Assembly (NCBI GenBank): GCA_021234155.1
Contig: JAJEKV010000097.1
Span: 1,676,001 to 1,740,000, forward strand
Direction: 5' to 3'
Source of the DNA: Isoetes taiwanensis
Taxonomy: Eukaryota > Streptophyta > Lycopodiopsida > Isoetales > Isoetaceae
DNA length: 64,000 nucleotides
Numbering within the stretch: the first letter of the stretch is position 1; every line of letters starts with the position of its first letter. The translations under genes were made by a program, and so were the position numbers. The notes under the pieces are model-generated. The model had not been told where the DNA came from. It did not search any database and was given only the letters and a program-made list of their open reading frames with translations. Positions 45,397-56,659 of the stretch are shown in pieces.

Positions 45397-46330
45397 AACA
45401 ACTCAGTCTAAGACGAGTGGGACAAGCAGGTTAATATGTTTGTTCAGTAAGAAATTTCTGAAAACGTGCTTGCCATATTTATACCTGTTTGCAATGATAA
45501 GCCCAATTAAAGAAAAAATCCTCCAAGCCGATCCATAGTATTTCTGTAAAAAGCTACATTAAAAAACTAGGGTATGGTCGCCATGTTCCGCGCACTTAAG
45601 GGGCAAATTGTCCTCATACAACCGGATTTCACGCATCCCTCAATCCGCCAATTAATTTGGATACCTAATGTTGTCCTTAACATCTTCCCCGACGACAATT
45701 TTCCCAAAATCAATCAGGCTAGAAAGTTATGGTGCTTTAAAGGAAAGGGGGTCAAGCGTCCACCGCCGCGAGGCCCGTAACCACACTGCGTGGTACCCGA
45801 GGCCATCTTTAGCGGGGGTTATTGCCTGCGAACGCGCGACAGGTGCCACCTACCGCACACTTGAGTGAATCTGCATGCCTGACCGTCTCTCACGGTCGGG
45901 CCACATCCCATTAATATCAGCAGGCCTAGATGCCGTATACGAGGCCTACGGCGCCAGCTACCGATACGTATGCCACCAGCTATCGAGGTACCGCCAACGG
46001 TTACCGTTGCCTTTTTGGCCCTCCTCCGCCAAAATTCGAGCTGATTTTCTTCACTGCAATCCCAAATCTTGCACAAATTGGCCCGAACATTCTCTGCCTC
46101 ATCCAGAAGAAAGGTAATTTGGCTTTAAAAGCCGGATTTTTTGAAATCCGGAACCATCATTACAGTTAATAGTTTAAATTGAGAGATTGAGCAGCCATTA
46201 TTCCATTCCGCTCAAGCATCCCGGGAGCCCCAAGCGTCGGAGGTAAGCTCTGATCGTCTGATATGTTTTTGGTATCGAGTCTTCCATTGATTTCTTGTAT
46301 TTTTTCGTTGTGGCACAGACTTCAGTCGCC

Positions 46331-46789
46331 ATGGATCACGCGAGGAGAACCAGCTATCCCGAGTCCGACTCCAGGTGTGACGTGGTAAGGGGTGGCGGGT
46401 CTGATCCCAGCAAGAGGGCTCGCCCTCTTCCGAGCGCTCCACCCTCTCCTGCTAGCTCTTCGACTTCAACGACTCCTAACAGTTTCAGGGTTAGGAATTG
46501 TTTAGTAACCCCGGCCGAGATTACTACGGCCGTGGGTTCATCTGTAAGTGTCGAGGTTTCGCCTGAGATCGTGTCCCAAGTTGAGCGGGCTAGGTCCGAA
46601 ACAGATCTCATCCACTGCCAGATCGTAATCACAGAAGGAGACCACGTCTCTTCCAGAGCCCCGTGGGTTAATCAGCTGCAGCCCCCTTTGTACAGAAAGG
46701 CCACTCTGGACGATCCCCCCCTCCTCTTCCTTCTTGGTTTATGTTGTGAAACGGCCCTTCAGGCCTATTTTGTGCAGCCTCAGGGCTAA
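46331..46789 (+). CDS. Hypothetical 152-residue Ser/Pro-rich protein inside the pogo element
   Basis: Starts at ATG 46331 (MDHARRTSYPESD). It has a Ser/Pro/Thr-rich low-complexity part (SAPPSPASSSTSTTPN), then a more ordered end (DDPPLLFLLGLCCETALQAY) and a stop at 46787-46789. Upstream, GAG|GTAAGCTC (46242) and TTGTGGCACAG (to about 46319) could delimit an intron in the 5' leader. GC content is higher than in neighbours. It is oriented against the transposase. No family is recognised. It may be a second element gene or a captured host exon. Confidence 0.4.
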   Translation: MDHARRTSYPESDSRCDVVRGGGSDPSKRARPLPSAPPSPASSSTSTTPNSFRVRNCLVTPAEITTAVGSSVSVEVSPEIVSQVERARSETDLIHCQIVITEGDHVSSRAPWVNQLQPPLYRKATLDDPPLLFLLGLCCETALQAYFVQPQG

Positions 46790-47096
46790 ATTTTGTATGA
46801 TCATCATTTTGTATAATGAAATGATCTTCTGATTACTGGCACTATTGCTTGTGTTGATTGCTTAAGTTATTTGTTTGGATGATAATGCTCGTGTCGGGTC
46901 CATGCCCCATACTGGTAATGGATTGGGAAATCAGTTGCAAACAGTAGAATTTTGTACAATAAGTTCACTATTTTGTTCTTAAATTTTGTACAATAAGTTG
47001 TCGAAAGACTTAATTGTCTTGGGTTTCATCCGAGTCTTCGGATACCTGTGCACATTGTCTGTTAATAGCAGAGCCAAATAAAAGGTAAACTTAAAA

Positions 47097-48096
47097 TTAA
47101 GAGTGCAAGGTGACCAAGCATACCTGACTACCAGCGGGTGTAGCTATGAATGAGGTCCCCTCCCCAAACCTTGGAGTTGGCTGGGTTTCTCGAGCCATGT
47201 CAGCCCTCCATATCCTTGCAAACCCAACATCCATCCCCTTTGCACGGCTTACAATTGCAGGGTCCACACCAATTTCCACCATCTCCCTGATAATCCTTGC
47301 CTCTTGCAGCATCTTGGTCATGTTCGGGTCCTGAATTGGCGGCAGCATAGTTCACCCATCCCTGGGTGTCCAGTCTCATTGAGTTGTCGTGACCAATGTC
47401 AGCATGTTGTTGTGGAGCTGGCAAGTCCCACCTCTTCAATGGGGAATTGAGTGTGCTGATTGGGTTTGCTACAGGCCTAACTAGAGGTATACAACCCTCT
47501 ATACTTACATTCTTTACATGACCAGCATCACCCGAGCAGATATGTGTGTCATCTAAACTGCACATGACTTGCTCTTCATCAAACATCCTCCAATGGTTGT
47601 GAGTTCAGGTCTACATTGGGACTAGCAGAACAAAGAGGCTCAAGAACTTGGTCAATACACGGGACGCCTCGATTTCTTGTAATGGGTGCCCCAAGTGGAC
47701 TTAACCCTTGTCTCACTCTAAGTCCTGCTTCCTCACACCTTAATCTTCTTGTCTTCACCTCCTCGCTCAACACCCTTTGAAAACCAAAAATGGATGCCAC
47801 TCTAGACATCCCCCTTGGGTACATAAACTCCCTAAGCCTTGCAGCACTTGCGGCCGGTTGCATCAGCTAATTTCCTCCTCTCTCTCTCCTCCTCCCTTGC
47901 TTTGTGCCCTCTTGGCGACCTCCTCCCTTTCGGCCTTCCTCCTTGCAGTCTCAACCTTCCTTTTGCCAGCTTGCTCAATTTCAATTTTTCCTCTTCGCCC
48001 TTCTTGCACGTTGCGCTCTCAATGCCTCCACGAAACCATCACTTGATATGTGAACTCTCCCCCCTAGATCTGGGGCAAAGCCTCTCTTCCTTGCCC
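47097..48096 (-). other. Coding-like DNA downstream of the pogo transposase
   Basis: Several overlapping minus-strand frames are protein-like. One has a basic helical stretch EIEQAGKRKVETARRKAERE (about 47995-47936); others have REFMYPRGMSRVASIF and IIREMVEIGVDPAIVSRAKG. They probably represent the frameshifted C-terminal tail of the transposase and perhaps a further ORF. No domain is recognised. Confidence 0.4.
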
Positions 48097-49637
48097 TTAT
48101 GGTCTGTGATGGCCTGCCACATGTTTGAGATGCTTCATGCAGGCCAGCATAGACCCTCCAACATCATTGACATGCACCTGACTTACTGCAGCAGCACCTT
48201 CAAGAGGGAATTCATGGGTATGATCCACATGCACAGATTGTGGCACATGCTCACCAGCTGGATTGTGTGGCGTTTGGTCATTTTGCACATCAATTGGGAG
48301 TTGTCCAAGTAAGGCCTCCCATAGCTGGTGCACTTCTGCCATGTCAAACCCCTCTACTGGTCCCATATCTGGATGATACACTTCTCCAGCCTGCTCCTGG
48401 CCTCCTGTAATGTCTTCAACATGCACCCTCCCAAACCTGGTATATTCTTGGCCTGGCCTAACCTTCTCCTAGTCAAAGGGCCAGATACCAGTGGCCCTAA
48501 AACCTGCCTTGATGTTGTGGGGTGTTAGGCCACATGCAATTGATTGTGAAATCAATTCTGCTATCTCCCCCCTCTTTGGCTCTGCCCTCCCTTTGCTAAC
48601 CATGTAGGCAGCCCTAAGCCTCTTGAATGATGCCTTGAAAGGGGCAAAGCATGCCACATCTAGAGGTTGAAGTCTATGAGATGTGTGTGGAGGCAATAAG
48701 GCAAAGTGAATGCCCAATATGGCTTCCAGATCTACATGATTGCCATGACCATCCAAAATGGGCTGATCTGGGGATACACCACCTGGAACTCTTGCTGCAA
48801 AATGTGACAGCCATGATTTAAACAGTTCTGATGTCATCCAAGCTGAAGATTGAACAGCCTGAATGGCACCCTCTTCACATCTTGCAATGTTGTCCTGCCT
48901 CATGCGATTACCTTTAAAAATATACATGTTGGGGATCCTATACCCCTCAGCATTAACACAAACCAAAATTGTAACCCACTCCTGTTGTTCATGACTACCT
49001 CACTCACCCTGTTCCCCCCCTTCCTAGCTATGATTTTCAGCCCCTTCACTTTCCCTGCCTGAATTCCAGTCTCATCAGCGTTCCATATCCTTGAGGCTGG
49101 GAAGGCAAACTCAGCATAAATTTGCTTAAGCCCGGCATAGAAGTTGTCGAGGTTCTCCTGGGTCATGGCACGGACCCTGGCCACATCTAGGGTTTCTGCA
49201 CTCCTGAGAGCAACTTCAGGGTGTCCTTGCTTAAAGAGCTTCCACCACTTACTGCCTGGTACTCCAGATATACCACAAGACCCACCTGCTCTAGCCATCG
49301 CTGCTGTCTTTTCCTTGACAGCAGATAGTGTAACCCCCATCCCTTGCTCTGCCCTGCTAAGGGCCCAATTAACTAGCTCCTCCCCTTGGAGAGTTGTCAA
49401 TATTTGTGGATGGTTTGTTTGCTTGTGGCTTGTTCGACCATATAGTCAATCCCTGATTGTGGACTCTGGTATACCAGACCTCCTAGATGCCTCTCTAATC
49501 GAAATGCCAAGTTCACTTACCTCTTCGAGGATGTCGAGCATTTGCTCCTCTGTCCATTGACCTCTCCTACTCGGCCTCCTTGGCATTGGACTGGTAGCAG
49601 CACTGCCCTGTGGTGCCCTCCTCTTTGTCCTGGGCAT
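48097..49637 (-). pseudogene. pogo/Tigger transposase (HTH plus DDE_1), interrupted
   Basis: The protein binds the element ends and moves it by cut and paste. From ATG 49637 it reads a basic start (MPRTKRRAP) and an HTH of the Psq/CENP-B type (EEQMLDILEEVSELGISIRE then ASRRSGIPESTIRD). A TGA at the next codon occupies a position that is usually Trp. The frame goes on through a CENP-B-like domain (SKWWKLFKQGHPEVALRSAE) to the DDE_1 core: Asp in WNADETGIQ (49074-49076), Asp in ILDGHGNHV (48751-48753) and Asp in PHTSHRLQPLDVACF (48658-48660). A frameshift near 48980 splits the core. After GFRATGIWPFD there is a TAG (48469-48471), beyond which the same frame continues to 48097. All three catalytic acids survive. 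Confidence 0.9.
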
Positions 49638-50246
49638 GCAGACCCTCTTGGATGATGCCGGTCTCCTGGTTACCTCTTTCAGTATCGGTTTCTCTTCGTG
49701 CCCTCGTCGAAACCATGGCTGTCTTTGTGCTCTTCACAGCCTCCTCTCGAGAACATATGAACTATGAAAGGAGGGCAAGATTTTATGTCCATGGAAGCCA
49801 TAGCGGGAGTCGGAGAATTGAATTCAGAAGAATGCAATCGAGTGCTAGTTTTGGGCACCAATTCAAATCACCCGCATTGAATTCGTCTTTCAAATCGGCA
49901 TGCTCGGGGTATTTTCTCCAGCACGGACGTGGTCATCCAGTGCACGGGTATGGTCACCCAGGGCACGATGCCTGGGACCTGAAGTCACGACAGAGGCCAC
50001 TGCAAGCACCGTTGATGGACGCTGGTGTCTCGGTTGACGAAACCCCAGTCAATGACACCTGGCCACAAGACGACGATACGTAGACTTGTGGTCCAATGGC
50101 AGCATGACGTTAAACCGCGGAGGGCCGGGGGGTTTGACCCATGCTCCGAGGTGGGGTCATGGCAGAGGGCGACCATACCCTATGTTAAGCTACATTAAAA
50201 GGTGAACAATCACATGTAAAGCCACCGAAAGTGGGCAATTTACTAG

Positions 50247-50393
50247 TCCTATATTATAAAATTATAGCGTAAGTATGTATATTAAGCATCAAATGTAATC
50301 GAGGGCTCGGATTGTGCCATGTGGCATGCCAAGTGTCCCTTTTTTAATGCCAAAAGGTGCTGTAAAGCCCACCAATGGTGGGCAATTTACTAG
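50247..50393 (+). mobile_element. 147-bp Helitron-like element
   Basis: It starts TCCTATATTATAAAATTAT and ends with a perfect hairpin GCCCACC-AAT-GGTGGGC (50367-50383), then AATTTACTAG and host T: a textbook Helitron 3' terminus. Its first 120 bp match 42906-43070, and its last 30 bp match the end of the element that finishes at 50246. It therefore looks like an internal-deletion derivative of its neighbour, inserted directly at that neighbour's 3' end. Confidence 0.75.
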
Positions 50394-51540
50394 TTTAAAA
50401 TTAAAATGTCACTACAAAAATATTGGCAAAGGGTGCAAAGAATGAATTGTCAATTCTGCAAAATGAGCCGAGCCTACGATTTGGTCGAATGGTTCCGATG
50501 AAATGAACATTCTAAAAGGAGAGGATTGAAGCAGAGTAGTTAGAGCTTTGAAGCATGGCTATTGCGAGATTCATGGCTATGGCTGAATACGACATGGTTT
50601 GACTATGTCGGCAAGCAGCAAGGATTTTCTTGCTAGATTAGGATTCTGAAACAAAGATACCCTGCACATGAGAGATTGCCATGAAGTTTTCAAGCATGGG
50701 AAACACTATAACATGCTTGGGTTTTGCCGTTTTCTCTCCGAGGCTTGTTTGGCGTCTGAAATCTATGACTCTGTTGAGAGGAAGTAGCAATGTTTTCAAA
50801 TTTGTTGCTCTTTGCAGACCATAAATGGGCAGACGCAGTTTGAAATCGAGCCCTCTCTCATATCCTTTTCACACAACAATCTTAAGCAGGTAGAAGTGGA
50901 AAGCTTACAGTAAATCTATCTTGTACACAAGATTTTGGTCTTTTCTTTGTTGTTGCGAGGTAAAGTCTTAATTCTTTTGGTCTGATTTTACGTCTTAGGG
51001 CTTCTTATAAAAGTGATGGTTTATTTAACCATCATTGAAAGAAGCGATCCTGGCTTGCAAAATTGGTATAAAAGATCTCGATAGGGAGCCCACATAGCAG
51101 AAATAGGTGCTATAGCTCCTGCCTTATAGAAATATCACACATCTATCAGCACATTATTCTTCTATATGTGTTTCAAAAAGCCCCAATTTGACACTACACT
51201 CTATTACAGGCATCTAAGACTACCTCTAGATGATCTGCAAATGCATTCCTCCATCTTCCCTTAGTCCTTATTTTGAAGACATTTAATTCTAGTGTTCTTG
51301 ATACAATCCTTTTCAATTCCAGATTATAGTCTTAATTTTGATCAACCATACTCACATAAGATCTCAATAACTCAACAAACAATCTGTACACCCCTTGATG
51401 TAATCATAAACTTCCACCTTTGTTGTGCCCTTGCTTGCAATTAAAGATCCAAAATTCCCTTCACAACCCGAGATCCTCTTCCACAATCGCTCCCAGCAAA
51501 AACCACAAATGGATCTATTGGTCAATGTTTATAAATTTTC
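50394..51540. other. Interval before the L1-type LINE
   Basis: No recognisable gene. The last 150 bp (51425-51540) are open and protein-like (FPSQPEILFHNRSQQK) and may be frameshifted LINE ORF1. Confidence 0.4.
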
Positions 51541-51548
51541 CCTGAGAG

Positions 51549-51740
51549 TTGGTTGCTATAGAGAGTATCCTCCCATCACACAAAAACCGATGGGCAGACC
51601 TTGCAATGGAAGAGGAGAATGGGGAAGACGGAGACCTGCCCAGTGTAACAGGAAAAAAAAAAAAAAAGGCAGAAGCAATAGACACAGATGGGATGGGCAA
51701 CATGAAAAGGAAGAAAGGGTCTCCAAACATCTCCCCATGA
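51549..51740 (+). pseudogene. LINE-A ORF1, C-terminal part
   Basis: The frame reads HKNRWADLAMEEENGEDGDL and a basic end (KKKKKAEAIDTDGMGNMKRK). It stops with TGA at 51738-51740, overlapping the ATG of ORF2 as ATGA. Such overlap is the usual link between L1 ORF1 and ORF2 and suggests reinitiation. An upstream TGA just before 51549 shows the ORF1 body is lost or frameshifted. Confidence 0.6.
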
Positions 51741-54700
51741 ATTATAAAATCCTTAGCTGGAATATCAGGGGGGTAAAATCCTCGGAATACAAGAAAAGCA
51801 GATTATCAAACGCAATCAAGGAGATAAATCCAGACATTATATGCCTGCAGGAGCATAAATGTAAACAGGGGGAGATATACGGATTGTTCAACACAATAGG
51901 TAAAGAATATGTGGGCGTTGCTGCAGTAAAAGATACCTCTAGTGCAGGTACTTTGATCGCTTGGAAGAAGGATGTAAAAGTATGTGATACACAGGTTGAC
52001 AGGTTTGGTAGGTGGGCTATAATTCTATGGCAACAAGAAGGTAGAATATGGGGTCTGGTGAATATTTACGCCCACAACAACCCCAGGGGCAGAGGTGCTT
52101 TATGGGCCACTCTCAGACATAGATTAAAAGGCCTTGGAAGTCAGGTAGCTTGGCTAATGACAGGGGATTTCAATATGGTAGAGGCGGCAGAGGATAGACA
52201 AGGGGCGTCATCAGAAATTGTACATGGGTTTGAGAAGCTTCAGTGGTGTAAATTGATAGAGGATATGGGTTTTATGGAGCTGGAGGGAGATAAGGGATTT
52301 ACATGGTGTAATGGATGGCTGGGAGCAGGGAGGACGTACGCAAGGCACGATAGATGCTACATGAATGACGTGGCTTTCTCCATCCTTCCAAACCTCCAAA
52401 GGTCCAATCAATTTAAGAATGCTATCTCCGATCATAATCCACAAGTGATATCTACTAAGAAGTGTCAGTTTAGAACTTCTAAAACAGTATTCAAATTAAA
52501 TACCAGATATTTGAAAGACCCAGATTTTGTGGAGTCCTGCAAAAGCATATGGCAATTGGCTTTTAGAACGGGAACTGGTATGGAAACCATGATAACAGCT
52601 CTTTCAAATATTAAAAATTATGCTAAAAGATAGGGTAGGGCTAAAGTGAAAAAAGAAAGGGAAGAACTGGATTCCCTTTATGGCCAACTTCTCTCACTTA
52701 GAGCATTGGGCCCCAGTGATGGGATGGAGGAGAAAAGGATAATAGAACAGATAAAGACATTAGAAGAGGTCAAGATAGCCAAAAACAAATGTAAAGCAGG
52801 TTTGACCTGGCTAAAAGAAGCTGACAAATGCACAAAGTTCTTCTTCAAGACAGCTAAAGAAAAGAAGAGATCTTCCACACTATCATCTATCACTCAAAAT
52901 GACGGCTCGATTCTCAAATCTCCAGGAGATCTCAAAAGGTATCTATATAACCATTTCAATGCTTTCTTTGGAGAACATAATTTACCATTTCAAGAGACAT
53001 TCGAAGCGCTGGTGGTTTCAAAAGTCTCACCTATAATGAACTCTAGCCAGCAAGATATGTTAAGTCTTCCCCTCTCTATTGAGGACCTTCAAAAGGCTAC
53101 TTTTTTACTGGCTAAAAATAAATGTCCGGGTATGGATGGTATTCCCATAGAATTCTATCAATGCAATTGGGAATGGGTTAAGGATGATATCTTCTCTACA
53201 TACACAGACTTTTTGCAAGCAGAAAATCTAAATCCAAGACTGAACACAGGATGTATTTCCTTGGTTCCCAAGAGTAAGGAGCCAAGCACAATCAATGATT
53301 GGAGGCCCATCACACTTTTATCTGCATTCTATAAAATCATAGCTAAGGCTATGGCAGAGAAGATCAAGCCAATTCTAGCTGAAGGCATCTCACAAGCCCA
53401 ATCGAGCTTTCTACCAGGCAGGAGTATCCTGAGCAATGTCGCAGCAGCATTCGAAGGTTTGCACTGGGCTAGAAAAACAAGACAAAAGGTGGCCTACCTA
53501 AAGCTAGACTTCACCAAAGCTTATGACAGTATCAGATGGAGTTTTCTGTATAAAATGATGCTCAAGCTGGGTTATGGGGAAATTTTTACAGAAGGGGTCA
53601 TGAAGCTTCTGCGATCTGCTCGAGCTTCAGTCCTATTCCAAGGTGAACCCTCTCCAATATTTGACATAAAAAGGGGCATCAGGCAAGGATGCCCCTTAGC
53701 CCCATTTCTCTTCAATATAGCAGCAGAAGCACTTTCACAAATATTCGGACAAGCCTCGGAAGACGGTATGATTCAGGGACTAGAAATGTTGGATGGCTCT
53801 CAACAAATATATAACCAATATATAGATGACACATTTCTATTTATAGAGGCAGAGGAAGAGAACCTGTCATGTGCAGGCAAATTACTAGCTTCCTTCTCAA
53901 TAGCTTCAGGATGTCTCATAAATTGGAATAAATGCGCATGGCCTTTGGAAGAACCACATCCAACAAGCTTGACAATCCTACCATGGAAAATAATTCCAGA
54001 GGGTGAGCATTCCAACCTATTAGGTGTTCCAGTGGGCATCAATATCGCTAAGGCACAAATATGGGACGAAATACTACTAGGCCTTCAGAAACACTTAAAT
54101 TGGTGGAAGGTGGCAAAGCTATCACTTGCAGGTCGGATCACAGTAGCAAAACATGTGTTAAGCAATACTCATGTCTACACGTCATCAATTTTACTAGCCC
54201 CAAAGGAGAAGGCACAAGAATTAGAAGGGCTAATCCGCAACTTTGTTTGGGGAGGGAATGAAGAAGGGGCAGTGGTCAAAATCGCTTGGTGGAAGTGCAA
54301 GAGAGATAAGACAGAAGGAGGAATTGGAATGGTTGACATATCTCTACAGAGCAAAGTATTAATAGCCAAATTCATATGGAAGATCCTACAGAAAGAGGTG
54401 AAGTCTCCAGGTATGCACCTCATCAACCAGGTTATATTAGTGTCGTGTAAACATAGTAAGCCCTCCGTCAAAGTCTCACTCCCATGGTCACTCTTTTTTG
54501 ATCTTAAGCCATGTAGAGAAGCTTCTCCATTCCTGAAGGGATTAATTTCGGCTTGGAAAATCATAAAAAAATTATTTACGCTTGACATCAATAAATTTGA
54601 AGCAGAAACTTCCCCTCCATGGTGGGTACCAGTGGTTCTGCACAACAAACAGGGCCCCTTAGGCATGGTGGCGGATGCAAGGATCGTAAAGAGGTGGAAA

Positions 54701-55489
54701 AAGTGTGGAATAGATTCTTGTGCTCAATGGTACAAGGGAGAGCTATTAGTCAGTTGGGCAGAATTTCAGGTACGTTTTGCCTTAAAGGACGCAGACAAAA
54801 TAATATGGGAAAGTGTGGCCACAGTACTTCCAGCACAATAACTACAAGAGATCAAAATCCATGGGTTATGCACCCCGCGATTTTGCCAAACAAGTTTGTG
54901 AAATCAAGCTACAGAAGCTTGAGGACTAAGGGCTTACTTCCAATACCAACCAAATGGGAGTTAGTAATTACGGCGGAAAACCTCAAAAACATCTGGAGAG
55001 ATGCGTGGCAGAAATATCTTCCCCCCTCGCATAAATGCTTTCCTCTGGCAGGTGATACACAGGGTTCCAAGGGTTAATCAACTAGTCTCAAAATGGGACA
55101 ACAACGTCAGCCCAGTATGCCCCTTGTGCGAGGCCGAACAGGAATCCTTAGAACATTGCCTGGTGGAATGTGAGAAGCTGCAAGTAGTATGGGCATGGAG
55201 TCTGGATAGCTTTGAATACCCATTAGGTACCAAGGAACTGTTGTTGGGAATCCTTCCCCAAGAATGGTGCACCATGAAGAAGGTGGCCTTTCATATAGCT
55301 AGGGCCTGGACAATCTGGTCAATATGGAAAAGGAGAAACGCCTTGGTCTTCGATGAAAATCAAGAAGACATATCACCACATCAGCTTCTACATATAGTAC
55401 TTGAAAGGCTGAAAAAATTCAGGCTAGCCTTCGAGGGAGAAGAAGAAGTAAAGGTCGAAATATGGGGAACCTACCTAAGCTTACACTAG
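51737..55489 (+). pseudogene. LINE-A ORF2, endonuclease/RT/zf-RVT, three lesions
   Basis: Starts at ATG 51737 (MNYKILSWNIRGVKS). Endonuclease motifs are LSWNIRG, CLQEHK, LMTGDFNMVE, TYARHDRCY and ISDHNPQ. A single TAG (52631-52633) follows YAKR; the frame then continues unshifted into the reverse transcriptase. RT motifs are NKCPGMDGIPIEFY, NDWRPITLLSAFYKIIAKAM, SSFLPGRSIL, KLDFTKAYDSIRWSF, RQGCPLAPFLFNIAAEAL and the catalytic YIDD (53819-53830). Near 54840 a frameshift moves the frame by one, and near 55005 a second restores it. The C-terminal zf-RVT domain is PRINAFLWQVIHRVPRVNQL and CPLCEAEQESLEHCLVEC, then WTIWSIWKRRNALVF, stop at 55489. With one stop and two shifts it is dead but recent. 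Confidence 0.92.
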
Positions 55490-55739
55490 GAAGTACAAGG
55501 GAATGCAAGAAGGAGCCATGTAGCTATCCTCATCTCATTTTTGCAGATGAGAACACCCCTGCCATGTGGCTTTGTACCATTCCTTTAAAGCAAATAAAGT
55601 ATATTTTTTATCCCTCAAAAAAAAAAACAAGGTGCTGCGCACGAGGGGTTGCCCTTCGATGCCCAGAGAATTATATTTTTATGGTTTCTGTTTTGTTGTT
55701 TCATGCTAGGCAAGCTTAAAATCTCACATACACAATTAG

Positions 55740-56650
55740 AAGATATTTTAAGCCCAATTAGTGCAATATCACATACACTAGACTTCACATTGTTTGGAAT
55801 CCACTCTACAAAATATGAAGAATTTTTGTTCTGCACATTAGTCATCTCTTCATCCACCTCTTTTGTGCTCATTTTACCTCTGAACATTGCTGATGTTGTC
55901 AAGTATCTTCCATCCCTTGGATCAGTTGTACACATCATGTTTTTGGCATCCCACATTTGCTGTGTTAGTTCTGGTACTGTTAGAGCTCGATATTATTGTG
56001 AGCCTCTTGATGTAAAAGGTGCCAACCCCACCATGAAAAAATGAAGCCTTGTAAATGGAATAAGATTTACTGCCAGCTTCCTAAGATTGGAATTTAATTG
56101 GCATGGAAATCTCAAGCAACATGTAATGCCACTCAATGTTGCAGAAATCAGATGATTTGAATCTGCAAATGTAGGAGTAACCAGCTTGAGAGTTTTGAAG
56201 CAAATATCGTAGAGAGCCTAGTTATCCAATACGATACATTCGTCTGCATTTTCTACAAGTTGATGAACAGAAAGAGTTGCATTGTAGGGTTCAACAGCAG
56301 TGTCACAAACCTTTGGAGATGGAAAAAGAACGTTAGCATCATTACGCCGAGGGGTATTCCTCTCTGACCTTAGATATTAGACGCGTTCCTATGCCAGAAC
56401 TAGTTCCCCCAAGAGAATGACAAACTTGAAATCCTTGCAAGCAATCGCCCTAGATCCAAAACGGCCCTAGGGACGTATCTGCCACCACTGGCTTTGTTAT
56501 AATATACATTTATGCATTCAAGCTGCAGATCAGATGTTCCATGATATGTTCTAGTAGGATCAATTCCATGCTCATCACATACAACATCCCAAAACTTGGC
56601 ACCGATTTGATTGTCACACTGTCCGCCCTAAATATGTAGAATTTCTCTCA
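55740..56650 (-). pseudogene. TUBB: Beta-tubulin processed pseudogene
   Basis: Beta-tubulin pairs with alpha-tubulin in microtubules. From ATG at 56650 the minus strand reads MREILHI, a stop, [20 protein letters not shown] and GIDP, then [17 protein letters not shown]. About 60 residues are then missing. It resumes with [23 protein letters not shown], a shifted middle part, FHAN, and finally [20 protein letters not shown] and [20 protein letters not shown] followed by [20 protein letters not shown]. It ends after GLKISS, so the last 90 or so residues are lost. No intron interrupts the retained region at positions where plant beta-tubulin genes normally have one, so it probably derives from mRNA. 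Multiple stops and frameshifts are present. Its truncated 3' end lies about 110 bp from the LINE-A poly(A). Confidence 0.92.
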
Positions 56651-56659
56651 TGATTTTGA

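Larger units (their letters stand above)
45570..50180. mobile_element. pogo/Tigger DNA transposon, full length, decayed
   Basis: The left end GGGTATGGTCGCC (45570-45582) and the right end GGCGACCATACCC (50168-50180) are perfect 13-bp inverted repeats. Each is flanked by TA (45568-45569 and 50181-50182), the Tc1/mariner/pogo target. The 4611-bp interior holds a pogo-type transposase on the minus strand and an unrelated plus-strand ORF (46331-46789). A 14-bp direct copy AAGCTACATTAAAA lies just outside both ends (45551 and 50187). The transposase has an in-frame TGA and a frameshift, so this copy is probably immobile. Confidence 0.85.
42569..50246 (+). mobile_element. Helitron-like element with gene fragments and nested transposons
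   Basis: The right end is GCCACCGAAAGTGGGC (imperfect hairpin), then AATTTACTAG: a CTRR end about ten bases after a hairpin, followed by T. Two candidate left ends begin with TC after A: 42569 (TCCCATATTATAAAACTG) and about 42903 (TCTTCTTTATATCATAAAAT). The sequence after the second matches the 5' 120 bp of the small element at 50247-50393. Inside lie kinase gene fragments, a LINE-B remnant and a pogo element. No Rep/helicase gene is visible, so it would be non-autonomous. Gene-fragment capture is typical of plant Helitrons. The exact 5' end is unsettled. Confidence 0.5.
51549..55628 (+). mobile_element. L1-type LINE (lineage A), 5'-truncated, nearly readable
   Basis: It contains the end of ORF1, a full ORF2 (51737-55489), AATAAA (55593-55598) and an 11-A tail (55617-55627). 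Lineage and gene order are those of plant L1 elements. A 13-14 bp A-run (about 51653-51666) lies in the overlap zone. The copy is cut off within ORF1. I found no convincing target-site duplication. Confidence 0.92.

Noticed and set aside
50085-50160. Possible A box (TGGTCCAATGG) and B-box-like GGTTTGACCC
   Set aside because: It lies inside the terminal region of the pogo element, the B box is incomplete, and no tail is seen.
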